Assembly (NCBI GenBank): GCA_025929005.1
Contig: JAICND010000122.1
Coordinates: 1 to 5,525, forward strand
Reading direction: 5' to 3'
DNA: 5,525 bases
Source of the DNA: Acidimicrobiia bacterium
GTDB taxonomy: Bacteria > Actinomycetota > Acidimicrobiia > Spongiisociales > ZC4RG35
A program made the position numbers and the translations under genes. Each line of letters starts with the position of its first letter. Within the stretch, counting starts at the first letter, position 1. Shown piece by piece: positions 1-5,469 of the stretch. The notes beneath the pieces are model-generated. The model did not search any database, was not told the origin of the DNA, and worked only from the letters and a program-made list of their open reading frames with translations.

Positions 1-244
1 GCTGGCGCCGCTCGAGCAACTCTGCTCTCCGGCGATCGATCTCCTCGAGGACCCGTTCAAAGCGCCGCACATCCGCCCGCGTCAACGAGGCTTCGAGCCG
101 GTGATAACCGAGAGCGGCGTCGCGTTGAGCGTCGTCATCGATCAAGCGCAACGCCGATAGCTCGGCTTGGGCGGCTGCCTGCTCAGCTGCCAACCGTGCC
201 AGATGATCGTTGATCTCGAAGACCTTCGCCTCCGCTTTCTTCAC
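1..244 (-). CDS. Hypothetical charged helical protein, N-terminal part (runs off the left edge)
   Basis: Reading leftward from a GTG at 244, the frame stays open for 81 codons to the window edge, so the C-terminus is missing. The residues are rich in Ala, Glu, Arg and Leu with no long hydrophobic stretch. Segments such as ARLAAEQAAAQAEL (16-29) and RRFERVLEEIDRRRAELLER (60-79) look like long amphipathic helices, possibly coiled coil, so a soluble protein is likely. Third codon positions are GC-rich as in the trp genes, which supports real coding. GTG at 244 is the only usual start codon after an in-frame stop that lies inside the tRNA complement. No Shine-Dalgarno precedes it, but TACCTT lies 7 nt upstream, which would fit a leaderless message. 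The codons just before the GTG also look protein-like, so an unusual earlier start cannot be excluded. I do not recognise the family. It is divergent from the tRNA gene and not part of the trp cluster. Confidence 0.6.
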   Translation of the reverse strand, partial: MKKAEAKVFEINDHLARLAAEQAAAQAELSALRLIDDDAQRDAALGYHRLEASLTRADVRRFERVLEEIDRRRAELLERRQ

Positions 245-251
245 GGGGTCA

Positions 252-257
252 AAGGTA
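252..257 (-). promoter_or_regulatory. Possible -10 box for a leaderless transcript of the left-edge gene
   Basis: On the minus strand this reads TACCTT, matching the actinobacterial -10 pattern TANNNT. It ends 7 nt before the GTG at 244, the spacing expected if transcription starts at the first base of the start codon. No clear -35 box is visible, and short AT-containing hexamers like this arise by chance. Confidence 0.3.
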
Positions 258-282
258 GCCGGGGTCTCTAGCTGGCTCTCCC

Positions 283-288
283 TAAACT
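283..288 (+). promoter_or_regulatory. Possible -10 box for the tRNA-Leu gene
   Basis: TAAACT matches four of six positions of TATAAT and also fits TANNNT. It lies 10 nt before the first base of the mature tRNA, which would give a very short 5' leader. I could not find a convincing -35 hexamer at 16-18 nt spacing, so this remains a weak call based mainly on position. Confidence 0.3.
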
Positions 289-298
289 CGACTGGTAC

Positions 299-382
299 GC
301 CGGAGTGTCGAAATTGGCAGCCGAGATGGACTCAAAATCCATTGCGGGAAACCGCGTGCGGGTTCGAGTCCCGCCTCCGGCA
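299..382 (+). tRNA. tRNA-Leu, anticodon CAA (reads UUG)
   Basis: A full class II cloverleaf can be drawn by hand. The acceptor stem is GCCGGAG (299-305) with CTCCGGC (375-381). The D stem is TCG/CGA (308-310, 322-324) around a GG-containing loop. The anticodon stem is ATGGA/TCCAT (326-330, 338-342) with loop CTCAAAA, which puts CAA at 333-335. The T arm is GCGGG-TTCGAGT-CCCGC (358-374). The long variable arm (343-357) forms its own small GCGG/CCGC hairpin, as expected for leucine tRNA, and the discriminator base is A at 382, also as expected for leucine. The bases after it are CCC, so CCA is not encoded and must be added after transcription. The gene stands alone on the plus strand, divergent from the left-edge gene and convergent with the trp cluster. 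Confidence 0.96.
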
Positions 383-412
383 CCCGAGCGGGGGACAAAA
401 CAATGCCTCGGG
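383..412 (+). other. Possible hairpin just after the tRNA-Leu gene
   Basis: CCCGAG (383-388) can pair with CTCGGG (407-412) across an 18-nt loop. With a two-base bulge the stem can extend into the CCGG of the tRNA acceptor strand. No T run follows it, so it is a poor match to an intrinsic terminator. It may help define the tRNA 3' end or may be chance. Confidence 0.25.
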
Positions 413-442
413 CCGGAGAACTAGATAGTTACTGTTCTGATC

Positions 443-533
443 GCAACGGCCACTCGAGCCTCCATCCTTTGCCGCATCCCCCCACTCCCCCACTCCCTGG
501 CTCAGGATGACGGGCGATGACGGTGGCCGTTGC
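443..533. repeat. 11-bp perfect inverted repeat bounding a 91-bp intergenic segment
   Basis: GCAACGGCCAC (443-453) is matched by its exact reverse complement GTGGCCGTTGC (523-533), with 69 bp between the arms. A weaker nested pair, GAGCC (456-460) with GGCTC (499-503), lies inside. On the plus strand the right arm is followed by ACTCTTTT, so a long-loop terminator for the tRNA transcript is possible. On the minus strand, downstream of trpA, no T run follows. The flanks show no obvious target-site duplication. It could be a structured terminator region, a remnant of a small terminal-inverted-repeat element, or a protein-binding dyad. The arms are directly visible and the role is unknown. Confidence 0.55.
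481..496. repeat. Short tandem repeat, two copies of CCCACTCC
   Basis: Two perfect adjacent 8-bp copies occupy 481-488 and 489-496, with extra C residues on the left side extending the pyrimidine-rich tract. It lies inside the segment bounded by the 11-bp inverted repeat. No function can be read from it; polymerase slippage is a simple origin. Confidence 0.6.
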
Positions 534-555
534 ACTCTTTTAAGGGCGCGAAGGG

Positions 556-572
556 GAGACGTGAGACGTGAG
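556..572. repeat. Short tandem repeat of GAGACGT next to the trpA stop codon
   Basis: GAGACGT occurs at 556-562 and 563-569, followed by a partial third copy, GAG, at 570-572. The trpA stop codon begins on the next base (573-575 on the plus strand), so the repeat is the first sequence transcribed after trpA. It resembles the small intergenic tandem repeats that recur in some bacterial genomes, but whether it recurs in this one cannot be told from the window. Confidence 0.6.
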
Positions 573-1355
573 TTATTCGAGCGCCGTGCGAAGGTCGCGC
601 ACCGCATCGAATAAGGCACGAGCGGCTTCCTGCGCGTTGGTGGCCTCCAAGACCCGTCTGACCAGCGCGGTCCCGACGATGACACCGTCGGCCAGTTGAC
701 GAACGGCTTGCACTTGCTCGGGAGTTGATATACCCACCCCGAGTACCAATGGCACCTCGGTTACAGCCCTGACTCGTGCCGACAGGCCGACGACATGTTC
801 GCTCACAGCCTGGCGTTCCCCGGTTACCCCGAGATCGGAGACGCCGTAGATGAATTCGGGATCCGCCTGTGCCACTCTCCTCAGTCGATCCGGATCCGTC
901 GTGGGCGATACGAAGAGGACTACCCCGACCCCGGCAGCGATCCCGGCCTCGAGCAGGGGCCCGGCCTCCTCCAGGGGCAGGTCGGGAATGATGATCCCAG
1001 CCGCCCCCACCCCGGACAAGCGCCGGCAATACGCCTCCCACCCGGCTTGCATCACAGGGTTTGCGTACGTCATGGCAAGAGTTGGTTTTCCCAACCCCGC
1101 TACCTGCTCCAGCACGGCCCAAGCCCGGGTGGCATCGGTCCCCGCCGCCAGAGCGACTTCACTCGCTCGCATGATCACCGGCCCGTCCATCAAGGGGTCC
1201 GAATAGGGAATCCCCACCTCAAAGGCGTCGGCGCCAGCGTCCACCATCGCCCGGAAGAGGTCGATCGAGTCTGCCGGGGTCGGCAAGCCGGCCGTTAAAT
1301 ACGGAAGTAGGGCCGCCCGCTCCAGGGTTGCGAACATTTCCCGGATGGGGGTCAT
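573..1355 (-). CDS. trpA: Tryptophan synthase alpha subunit
   Basis: This is a 260-residue cytoplasmic TIM-barrel subunit that cleaves indole-3-glycerol phosphate to indole and glyceraldehyde 3-phosphate, passing indole to TrpB. The family signature FEVGIPYSDPLMDGP (45-59) is intact and gives the two catalytic acids: Glu46 and Asp57 correspond to Glu49 and Asp60 of the E. coli enzyme. Later landmarks are MTYANPV, IIIPDLPLEE, the VSDLGVTG active-site loop, and the phosphate-binding strands GVGIS and ADGVIVGTAL. The length is normal for the family. The ATG at 1355 overlaps the trpB stop as ATGA, and AGGAG lies 3 nt upstream inside trpB, so the start is well supported. It is the last gene of the cluster and ends in TAA beside a tandem repeat. 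No clear terminator follows directly on its strand. Confidence 0.97.
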   Translation of the reverse strand: MTPIREMFATLERAALLPYLTAGLPTPADSIDLFRAMVDAGADAFEVGIPYSDPLMDGPVIMRASEVALAAGTDATRAWAVLEQVAGLGKPTLAMTYANPVMQAGWEAYCRRLSGVGAAGIIIPDLPLEEAGPLLEAGIAAGVGVVLFVSPTTDPDRLRRVAQADPEFIYGVSDLGVTGERQAVSEHVVGLSARVRAVTEVPLVLGVGISTPEQVQAVRQLADGVIVGTALVRRVLEATNAQEAARALFDAVRDLRTALE

Positions 1356-2530
1356 TGTCTCCTGCCGGCGATGGTCTGCAGATCCTTGTCCCCGCGGCCC
1401 GAGAGATTTAACAGTACGGTCTTGCCGGCGAGTCGGCTGGCATTGCGAGAGACCCAGGCGATGGCATGGGCCGACTCGAGAGCAGGGATGATGCCCTCGG
1501 TGTGGGCCAAGAGGTCGACGGCGGCCAGCGCCTCCAGATCCGAAGCGCTGTCATAGGTTGCCAGGCCCGAGTCGTTGAAATAGGCGTGCTCAGGACCGAC
1601 GCCGGGGTAGTCGAGGCCTGCCGAAATCGAGTGAGCCTCCTGCACCTGGCCGTCGGCATCCTGGAGCAAGTAGGTCCGGGTGCCGTGCAAGACGCCAGGT
1701 CGGCCGGCCGAGATCGACGCACCATGACGGCCGCTATCGATGCCTTCGCCGGCGGCTTCAACACCAACCAGCTCGACCTCACCACCGGCGAACGGGTAAA
1801 AGATCCCCATCGAGTTGGATCCACCACCAACCGATGCGACCACCAGATCGGGCATCTCTCCTCCGAGTTGGTCGATGCACTCCTCGCCGATGACCCTCTG
1901 TAGCTCCCGCACCATCCATGGAAACGGATGTGGCCCGACCACCGACCCGATGATGTAGTGGGTCCGCTCCACGGTCCTAACCCAATCGCGCATCGCCTCA
2001 CTGACGGCATCTTTAAGAGTGCCGGCTCCAGCAGCCACCGGAACGACTTCGGTTCCCAGCAGTTCCATTCTCTGAACGTTGAGCGCCTGACGTTCGATGT
2101 CGACGACACCCATGTAGACAGAACACTCAAGACCGAGAGCGGCGGCGGCGGTCGCGGCAGCAACGCCGTGTTGTCCTGCCCCTGTTTCGGCAATAACCCG
2201 CGGCTTTCCCATACGGTGAGCCAGCAGCGCCTGACCAACAGCGTTGTTGATCTTGTGGGCTCCGGTGTGGGCGAGATCCTCCCGTTTCAGCAGGATTCGA
2301 ACCCCGAGTTGCTTAGATAGACGGCGGGCCTCCTGGAGCGGCGTCGGCCGCCCCACGAAGCTGGAGAGCCAACGGTTGAGCTCGGCTCTGAAGTCGGGAT
2401 CGGACCAGGCCGACTCGAACTCTCTTTCAAGCTCCGCCAACGCCGGCATCAAGGTCTCGGGGGCAAACCGGCCCCCAAACTCTCCGAAACGCCCAGCTTC
2501 GTCGGGTCGATCGAGCCGTCGCGGAATCAC
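1352..2530 (-). CDS. trpB: Tryptophan synthase beta subunit (TrpB1 type)
   Basis: This 392-residue PLP enzyme condenses indole with L-serine to make L-tryptophan, in an alpha2beta2 complex with TrpA. The N-terminal GRFGEFGGRFAPETLMPAL (13-31) is the classical start region of the family. The cofactor lysine is Lys93 in HTGAHKINNAVGQALLAHR (88-106). Glu115 in AETGAGQHG corresponds to E. coli Glu109. The PLP-phosphate loop is GGGSNSMG (235-242), where GGGSNA is more usual, and SGRGDKD (377-383) lies near the C-terminus. The sequence matches the regular trpA-partnered form rather than the longer TrpB2 form. I chose the GTG at 2530 because it overlaps the trpF stop as GTGA and gives the normal length. 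The same frame is open for 31 more codons to an ATG at 2623, but those codons lie inside trpF and are not family-like. Confidence 0.97.
   Translation of the reverse strand: MIPRRLDRPDEAGRFGEFGGRFAPETLMPALAELEREFESAWSDPDFRAELNRWLSSFVGRPTPLQEARRLSKQLGVRILLKREDLAHTGAHKINNAVGQALLAHRMGKPRVIAETGAGQHGVAAATAAAALGLECSVYMGVVDIERQALNVQRMELLGTEVVPVAAGAGTLKDAVSEAMRDWVRTVERTHYIIGSVVGPHPFPWMVRELQRVIGEECIDQLGGEMPDLVVASVGGGSNSMGIFYPFAGGEVELVGVEAAGEGIDSGRHGASISAGRPGVLHGTRTYLLQDADGQVQEAHSISAGLDYPGVGPEHAYFNDSGLATYDSASDLEALAAVDLLAHTEGIIPALESAHAIAWVSRNASRLAGKTVLLNLSGRGDKDLQTIAGRRQ
1359..1363 (-). promoter_or_regulatory. Ribosome binding site of trpA, inside trpB
   Basis: AGGAG on the minus strand ends 3 nt before the trpA ATG. 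It is the clearest Shine-Dalgarno in the gene string. The spacing is short but usable, and it supports the ATG at 1355 over any internal start. The trpC and trpF starts lack such a site, so coupling to the preceding gene is probably more important there. Confidence 0.55.
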
Positions 2531-3129
2531 ACCCGACGCGCCTCGGCGACGAATCGGCGAATCAAATCGGGGTCCTTGCGCCCTGGCGCCACTTCGAGAC
2601 CCGAGGAGGCATCCACCCCCCATGCGCGCGTTTGCCGAATGGCACCGGCTACGGTGTCCGGTCGGAGCCCCCCGGCCAGCACGAACGGCCGATCTCCCGG
2701 TGGCAGCCAGGAGTAGTCGAAAGCCATCCCGCTGCCTCCCAGCCGGTACGGATTGCCGCTGTCCAGCAAGGGCATCTGATCCGGAGGCACATCGTCCATT
2801 GCGATCGGACCTGCAACCGGCACAGGGCGTAGCACCATCAAGCCCGCCTCCATGGCGGCTTCTGCTGCGGTCTCAGAGTGAATTCCGTATGGCTGGACAC
2901 CATCAGCTCCGGTGGCGAGCGCCGTCGCCACCAGGTCCTCGGGGAGCAGGTCGCGGGTGAGGATGATCCTGAGTGCTTCGGTTCCGTGGCCCAGTTCGGC
3001 GGCCTGATCGATGGTGATGGCTCGCGGTGACTCGGGCACCAGCACAAAACCCAGGGCATCGGCGCCCGCCGAGACTGCCGCTTCGACGTCTTCAACCCTG
3101 CTGAGCCCGCAGACCTTGACCCAGGTCAC
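2527..3129 (-). CDS. trpF: Phosphoribosylanthranilate isomerase
   Basis: This 200-residue TIM-barrel enzyme converts N-(5'-phosphoribosyl)anthranilate to the 1-(o-carboxyphenylamino) deoxyribulose phosphate used by TrpC. The start WVKVCGLSRVED carries the catalytic base Cys7. The general acid is probably Asp123 in LLDSG, equivalent to Asp126 of the Thermotoga enzyme. PESPRAIT (33-40), GGSGMAFDY (131-139), VLAGGL (150-155) and DASSGLE (173-179) are the expected substrate and phosphate-binding segments. One motif is unusual: where the family normally has VQLHG, this protein reads VQPYG (78-82). The GTG at 3129 overlaps the trpC stop as GTGA and places the catalytic Cys at its usual position. 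An in-frame ATG at 3243 would add 38 residues from inside trpC and is unlikely. No Shine-Dalgarno is visible. It is separate from trpC, not fused as in E. coli. Confidence 0.95.
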   Translation of the reverse strand: MTWVKVCGLSRVEDVEAAVSAGADALGFVLVPESPRAITIDQAAELGHGTEALRIILTRDLLPEDLVATALATGADGVQPYGIHSETAAEAAMEAGLMVLRPVPVAGPIAMDDVPPDQMPLLDSGNPYRLGGSGMAFDYSWLPPGDRPFVLAGGLRPDTVAGAIRQTRAWGVDASSGLEVAPGRKDPDLIRRFVAEARRV

Positions 3130-3887
3130 GAAAGTAGTTCGGCGATCAGAGCCGCCGGATCGGCGCTCTTCACGAGCGCTTCGCCGACCAGGATTGCCGA
3201 GTATCCGGCAGTCGCCATTCGCCGCGCATCCTCTCTCGTCCAAATCCCCGACTCCGCCACGGTCAAGTGCGCTCCCACCAACTCAGAGGCGACCAGCTCT
3301 GCCGTCTCCAGGTTGACCTCGAAGCTGGAAAGGTTGCGGTTATTGACTCCGATGATGCGCGCCCCGGCGTCGAGGGCGATCCGCGCCTCCTCGCGGTCGT
3401 GGACTTCCACAAGGGCCGCCAGTCCGGCCCTTGCGGCGTCGGACAACAAAACTCCTAGCTCCTTGGGCGTCAGTACCGCCGCGATGAGGAGGACGGCCGA
3501 GGCCCCGATGGCCCTGGACTCCCACACCTGGATCGACTCGACAACGAAGTCCTTGCGAAGCACGGCCAGCCCGCTGGCATCTCGAGCGGTCCCCAGGTCA
3601 TCGGAGTGTGCTGCAAAGAATTGGGGCTCGGTCAACACCGACAGGGCGGCCGCCCCGCCCCGGGCGTACGCAGCGGCCTGGCGTGCCGGATCAAGAGAAG
3701 GCGCCAGCTCTCCCCGTGACGGCGAGCGGCGCTTGACCTCGGCAATGACTTTGAGACCCGGCCCGCTTAAAGCCTCTTCGAAAGAGGGGGGATCGCTGGC
3801 GAGTTCCGCTCGTTCCATGACGGCTGCCCGCCGCAGACGCAAATCGGCTACCCGGTCCCGGGTGGCGGTCACGATCCTGTCGAGCAT
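3126..3887 (-). CDS. trpC: Indole-3-glycerol-phosphate synthase
   Basis: This 253-residue cytoplasmic TIM-barrel enzyme closes the indole ring, with loss of CO2 and water, from the TrpF product; TrpA uses the result. The motif VIAEVKRRSPSRG (47-59) holds Glu50 and Lys52. The remaining catalytic and binding residues are Lys112 in LRKDF, Glu161 in LVEVH, Asn182 in GVNNRNL and Glu212 in AESG, closely matching Lys53, Lys110, Glu159, Asn180 and Glu210 of the Sulfolobus enzyme. The phosphate-binding end is ILVGEALV (232-239). Length is typical. The ATG at 3887 starts MLDRIVTATR, a normal family N-terminus. It lies 22 bp after the alpha-glucosidase stop and has no strong Shine-Dalgarno, which suggests read-through or coupling from upstream. 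Confidence 0.97.
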   Translation of the reverse strand: MLDRIVTATRDRVADLRLRRAAVMERAELASDPPSFEEALSGPGLKVIAEVKRRSPSRGELAPSLDPARQAAAYARGGAAALSVLTEPQFFAAHSDDLGTARDASGLAVLRKDFVVESIQVWESRAIGASAVLLIAAVLTPKELGVLLSDAARAGLAALVEVHDREEARIALDAGARIIGVNNRNLSSFEVNLETAELVASELVGAHLTVAESGIWTREDARRMATAGYSAILVGEALVKSADPAALIAELLS

Positions 3888-3909
3888 CCGGGAATGCTAG
3901 GAGCCGAAC

Positions 3910-5469
3910 CTAGGCCTCTACCAAGACGGCTTCCCAGGCCTCCAAATATCCGTCGAATTGTTGACCTTCCCGTTCGCCGCTAGTCGCCACTGCAATCCGT
4001 CCACCGGGCTCAATCACGGTCGCCTCGGCTGACAGATTTGCCCTGGTCTCAAAGCTGATTGATCCGCCCAGGCTCCGTCGGAAGGAAAGAACCTCCGGGG
4101 GGCTGTCCAGAACTTCGATCGACCCCATCGTGAGGGCGGGTGCCGCTTTGCGGACGCGCAGGAGCCGCCGATAAAGCTCGAGGAGGGAGTGGGCGTCTCC
4201 TCGTTGCAGCTCCACGTTGCAGGCCGTGTGATCCGGATGAACCGGCAACCAACTCTGCGATCCGGTCGTGAAGCCAGCGTGGTGAGCTGGCGACCATTGC
4301 ATGGGGGTGCGACATCCATCCCTACCAAAGCCTGGCTTCCGACGCCCCCATTGGTCTTTTTGACGCTCTGGGGGGATCTCCAGTTGTTCCATTCCGATCT
4401 CATCGCCGTAGTACAGGGTGGGCGTGCCGCGTAGCGAGAGGAGGATCATCGCCATAGCCTGCGCCTGCGGCTTGCCAAGGCGGGATGCGATCCGGGGCTC
4501 ATCGTGGTTGCCCGCAACCCAGTTGGGCCACCCACCAGCAGGAAGGACCGACTCCATGCCGATAATCGCCGCCCTGATGCGGACAGGGTCGATGCCGGCT
4601 GGCAACAGCGCGAAGTTGAAAGGCATGTGTAATTCGTCCCCCTGGCCATAGAAGGCCGCCCACTGTTGCCAGTTGTACTCGTGTATCTCGCCCACGCTGA
4701 AACGATCGGGGTACCGGTCCAAAGTACGGCGTAGACGCCGGAAAAGGGCATGGATGTCGGGGTGCGCCTTGTCGTAAACGTGTTCCATCGCCGCGTACTC
4801 GGAGTTGAGCTTGTAAGCGTCACTCGGCAACGTGGATTTCATCGGGTTGTCGCGCAGCAAAGGGTCTTTCATTGCAAAGTGGGCGACATCTATTCGAAAG
4901 CCATCCACCCCCCGCTCCATCCAGAAGCGAAGAACGTCGAGCATGGCCGCCTCCACCTCGGGGTTCCGCCAGTTGAGATCCGGTTGGGAAGCGAGAAACG
5001 AGTGCAGGTAGAACTGACCCGAGGGATGTGGCTCCCAGGCGGACCCACCAAACACGGAAACCCAATTGTTGGGTTGGTCTCGCCACACGTACCAGTCCCG
5101 TCTCCTGCTGTCCTTGACCCGACTTGACTCAAGGAACCACGGATGACGATCCGACGTGTGGTTGATCACGTAGTCGACGATCACCTTGAGCCCGCGCCGA
5201 TGGGCCTGCTCGACCAACTGATCGAAGTCACGGAGGGTCCCGTAGATGGGATCCACGTCGATGTAGTCCGCGACGTCATATCCAAAGTCATCCTGGGGAG
5301 ACGGGTAGAACGGTGACAGCCAGATCGCATCAACTCCCAGGACATCGGACAGGTAATCAAGCCGGAGGGTGATGCCTCGCAGATCTCCTATCCCATCGCC
5401 ATTGCTGTCGGCGAAGCTGCGCGGATAGATCTGATAGATGACACCCGTCTGCCACCAGGGCGCGCTCAT
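3910..5469 (-). CDS. GH13 alpha-glucosidase (oligo-1,6-glucosidase / maltase type)
   Basis: This 519-residue glycoside hydrolase family 13 enzyme probably releases glucose from the non-reducing ends of short alpha-glucosides. All GH13 regions are present: VINHTS (101-106), GFRIDVA (190-196) with nucleophile Asp194, VGEIHE (259-264) with acid/base Glu261, and GNHDEPR (320-326) with transition-state stabiliser Asp323. QPDLNW (162-167) is the region V hallmark of the oligo-1,6-glucosidase subfamily. DSNGDGIGD (21-29) is the usual calcium loop, and a C-terminal beta domain spans roughly 440-519. No signal peptide is visible, so it should act in the cytoplasm on imported sugars. Val195, after the nucleophile, is the residue linked to alpha-1,6 preference in Bacillus enzymes, but exact specificity is uncertain; a trehalose-related or sucrose-related substrate is not excluded. 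The ATG overlaps the preceding gene's stop as ATGA, and trpC follows after 22 bp. Confidence 0.93.
   Translation of the reverse strand: MSAPWWQTGVIYQIYPRSFADSNGDGIGDLRGITLRLDYLSDVLGVDAIWLSPFYPSPQDDFGYDVADYIDVDPIYGTLRDFDQLVEQAHRRGLKVIVDYVINHTSDRHPWFLESSRVKDSRRRDWYVWRDQPNNWVSVFGGSAWEPHPSGQFYLHSFLASQPDLNWRNPEVEAAMLDVLRFWMERGVDGFRIDVAHFAMKDPLLRDNPMKSTLPSDAYKLNSEYAAMEHVYDKAHPDIHALFRRLRRTLDRYPDRFSVGEIHEYNWQQWAAFYGQGDELHMPFNFALLPAGIDPVRIRAAIIGMESVLPAGGWPNWVAGNHDEPRIASRLGKPQAQAMAMILLSLRGTPTLYYGDEIGMEQLEIPPERQKDQWGRRKPGFGRDGCRTPMQWSPAHHAGFTTGSQSWLPVHPDHTACNVELQRGDAHSLLELYRRLLRVRKAAPALTMGSIEVLDSPPEVLSFRRSLGGSISFETRANLSAEATVIEPGGRIAVATSGEREGQQFDGYLEAWEAVLVEA

Noticed and set aside
275..346. Short minus-strand frame starting MDFESISAANFDTPAY within the tRNA complement
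   Set aside because: It is the complement of tRNA-Leu, stops after 24 codons, and is a typical spurious tRNA-antisense ORF.
299..382. tRNA-Leu as an integration site for a mobile element
   Set aside because: No integrase gene and no duplicated tRNA 3' end are seen, and ordinary trp genes follow on that side.
210..428. Plus-strand open frame of 72 codons across the tRNA gene
   Set aside because: It spans the whole tRNA-Leu and runs antisense to the left-edge gene start; its peptide has no family-like feature.
502..1122. Minus-strand open frame of 206 codons inside trpA
   Set aside because: It is another frame of trpA, rich in Gly and Arg as expected for a shadow in GC-rich DNA, while trpA itself is unmistakable.
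1408..2238. Minus-strand open frame of 276 codons inside trpB
   Set aside because: It is an out-of-frame reading of trpB with a Ser/Arg/Trp-rich composition and no recognisable motif.
2531..2623. Longer TrpB with an N-terminal extension from an ATG at 2623
   Set aside because: The added 31 residues lie wholly inside trpF and are Gly/Arg-rich, while the GTG at 2530 gives a normal TrpB length and the same overlap style as its neighbours.
3897..3913. CTAGG/CCTAG 5-bp hairpin in the glucosidase-trpC spacer as a terminator
   Set aside because: The stem is only 5 bp with a 7-nt loop, has no T run, and overlaps the glucosidase stop codon.
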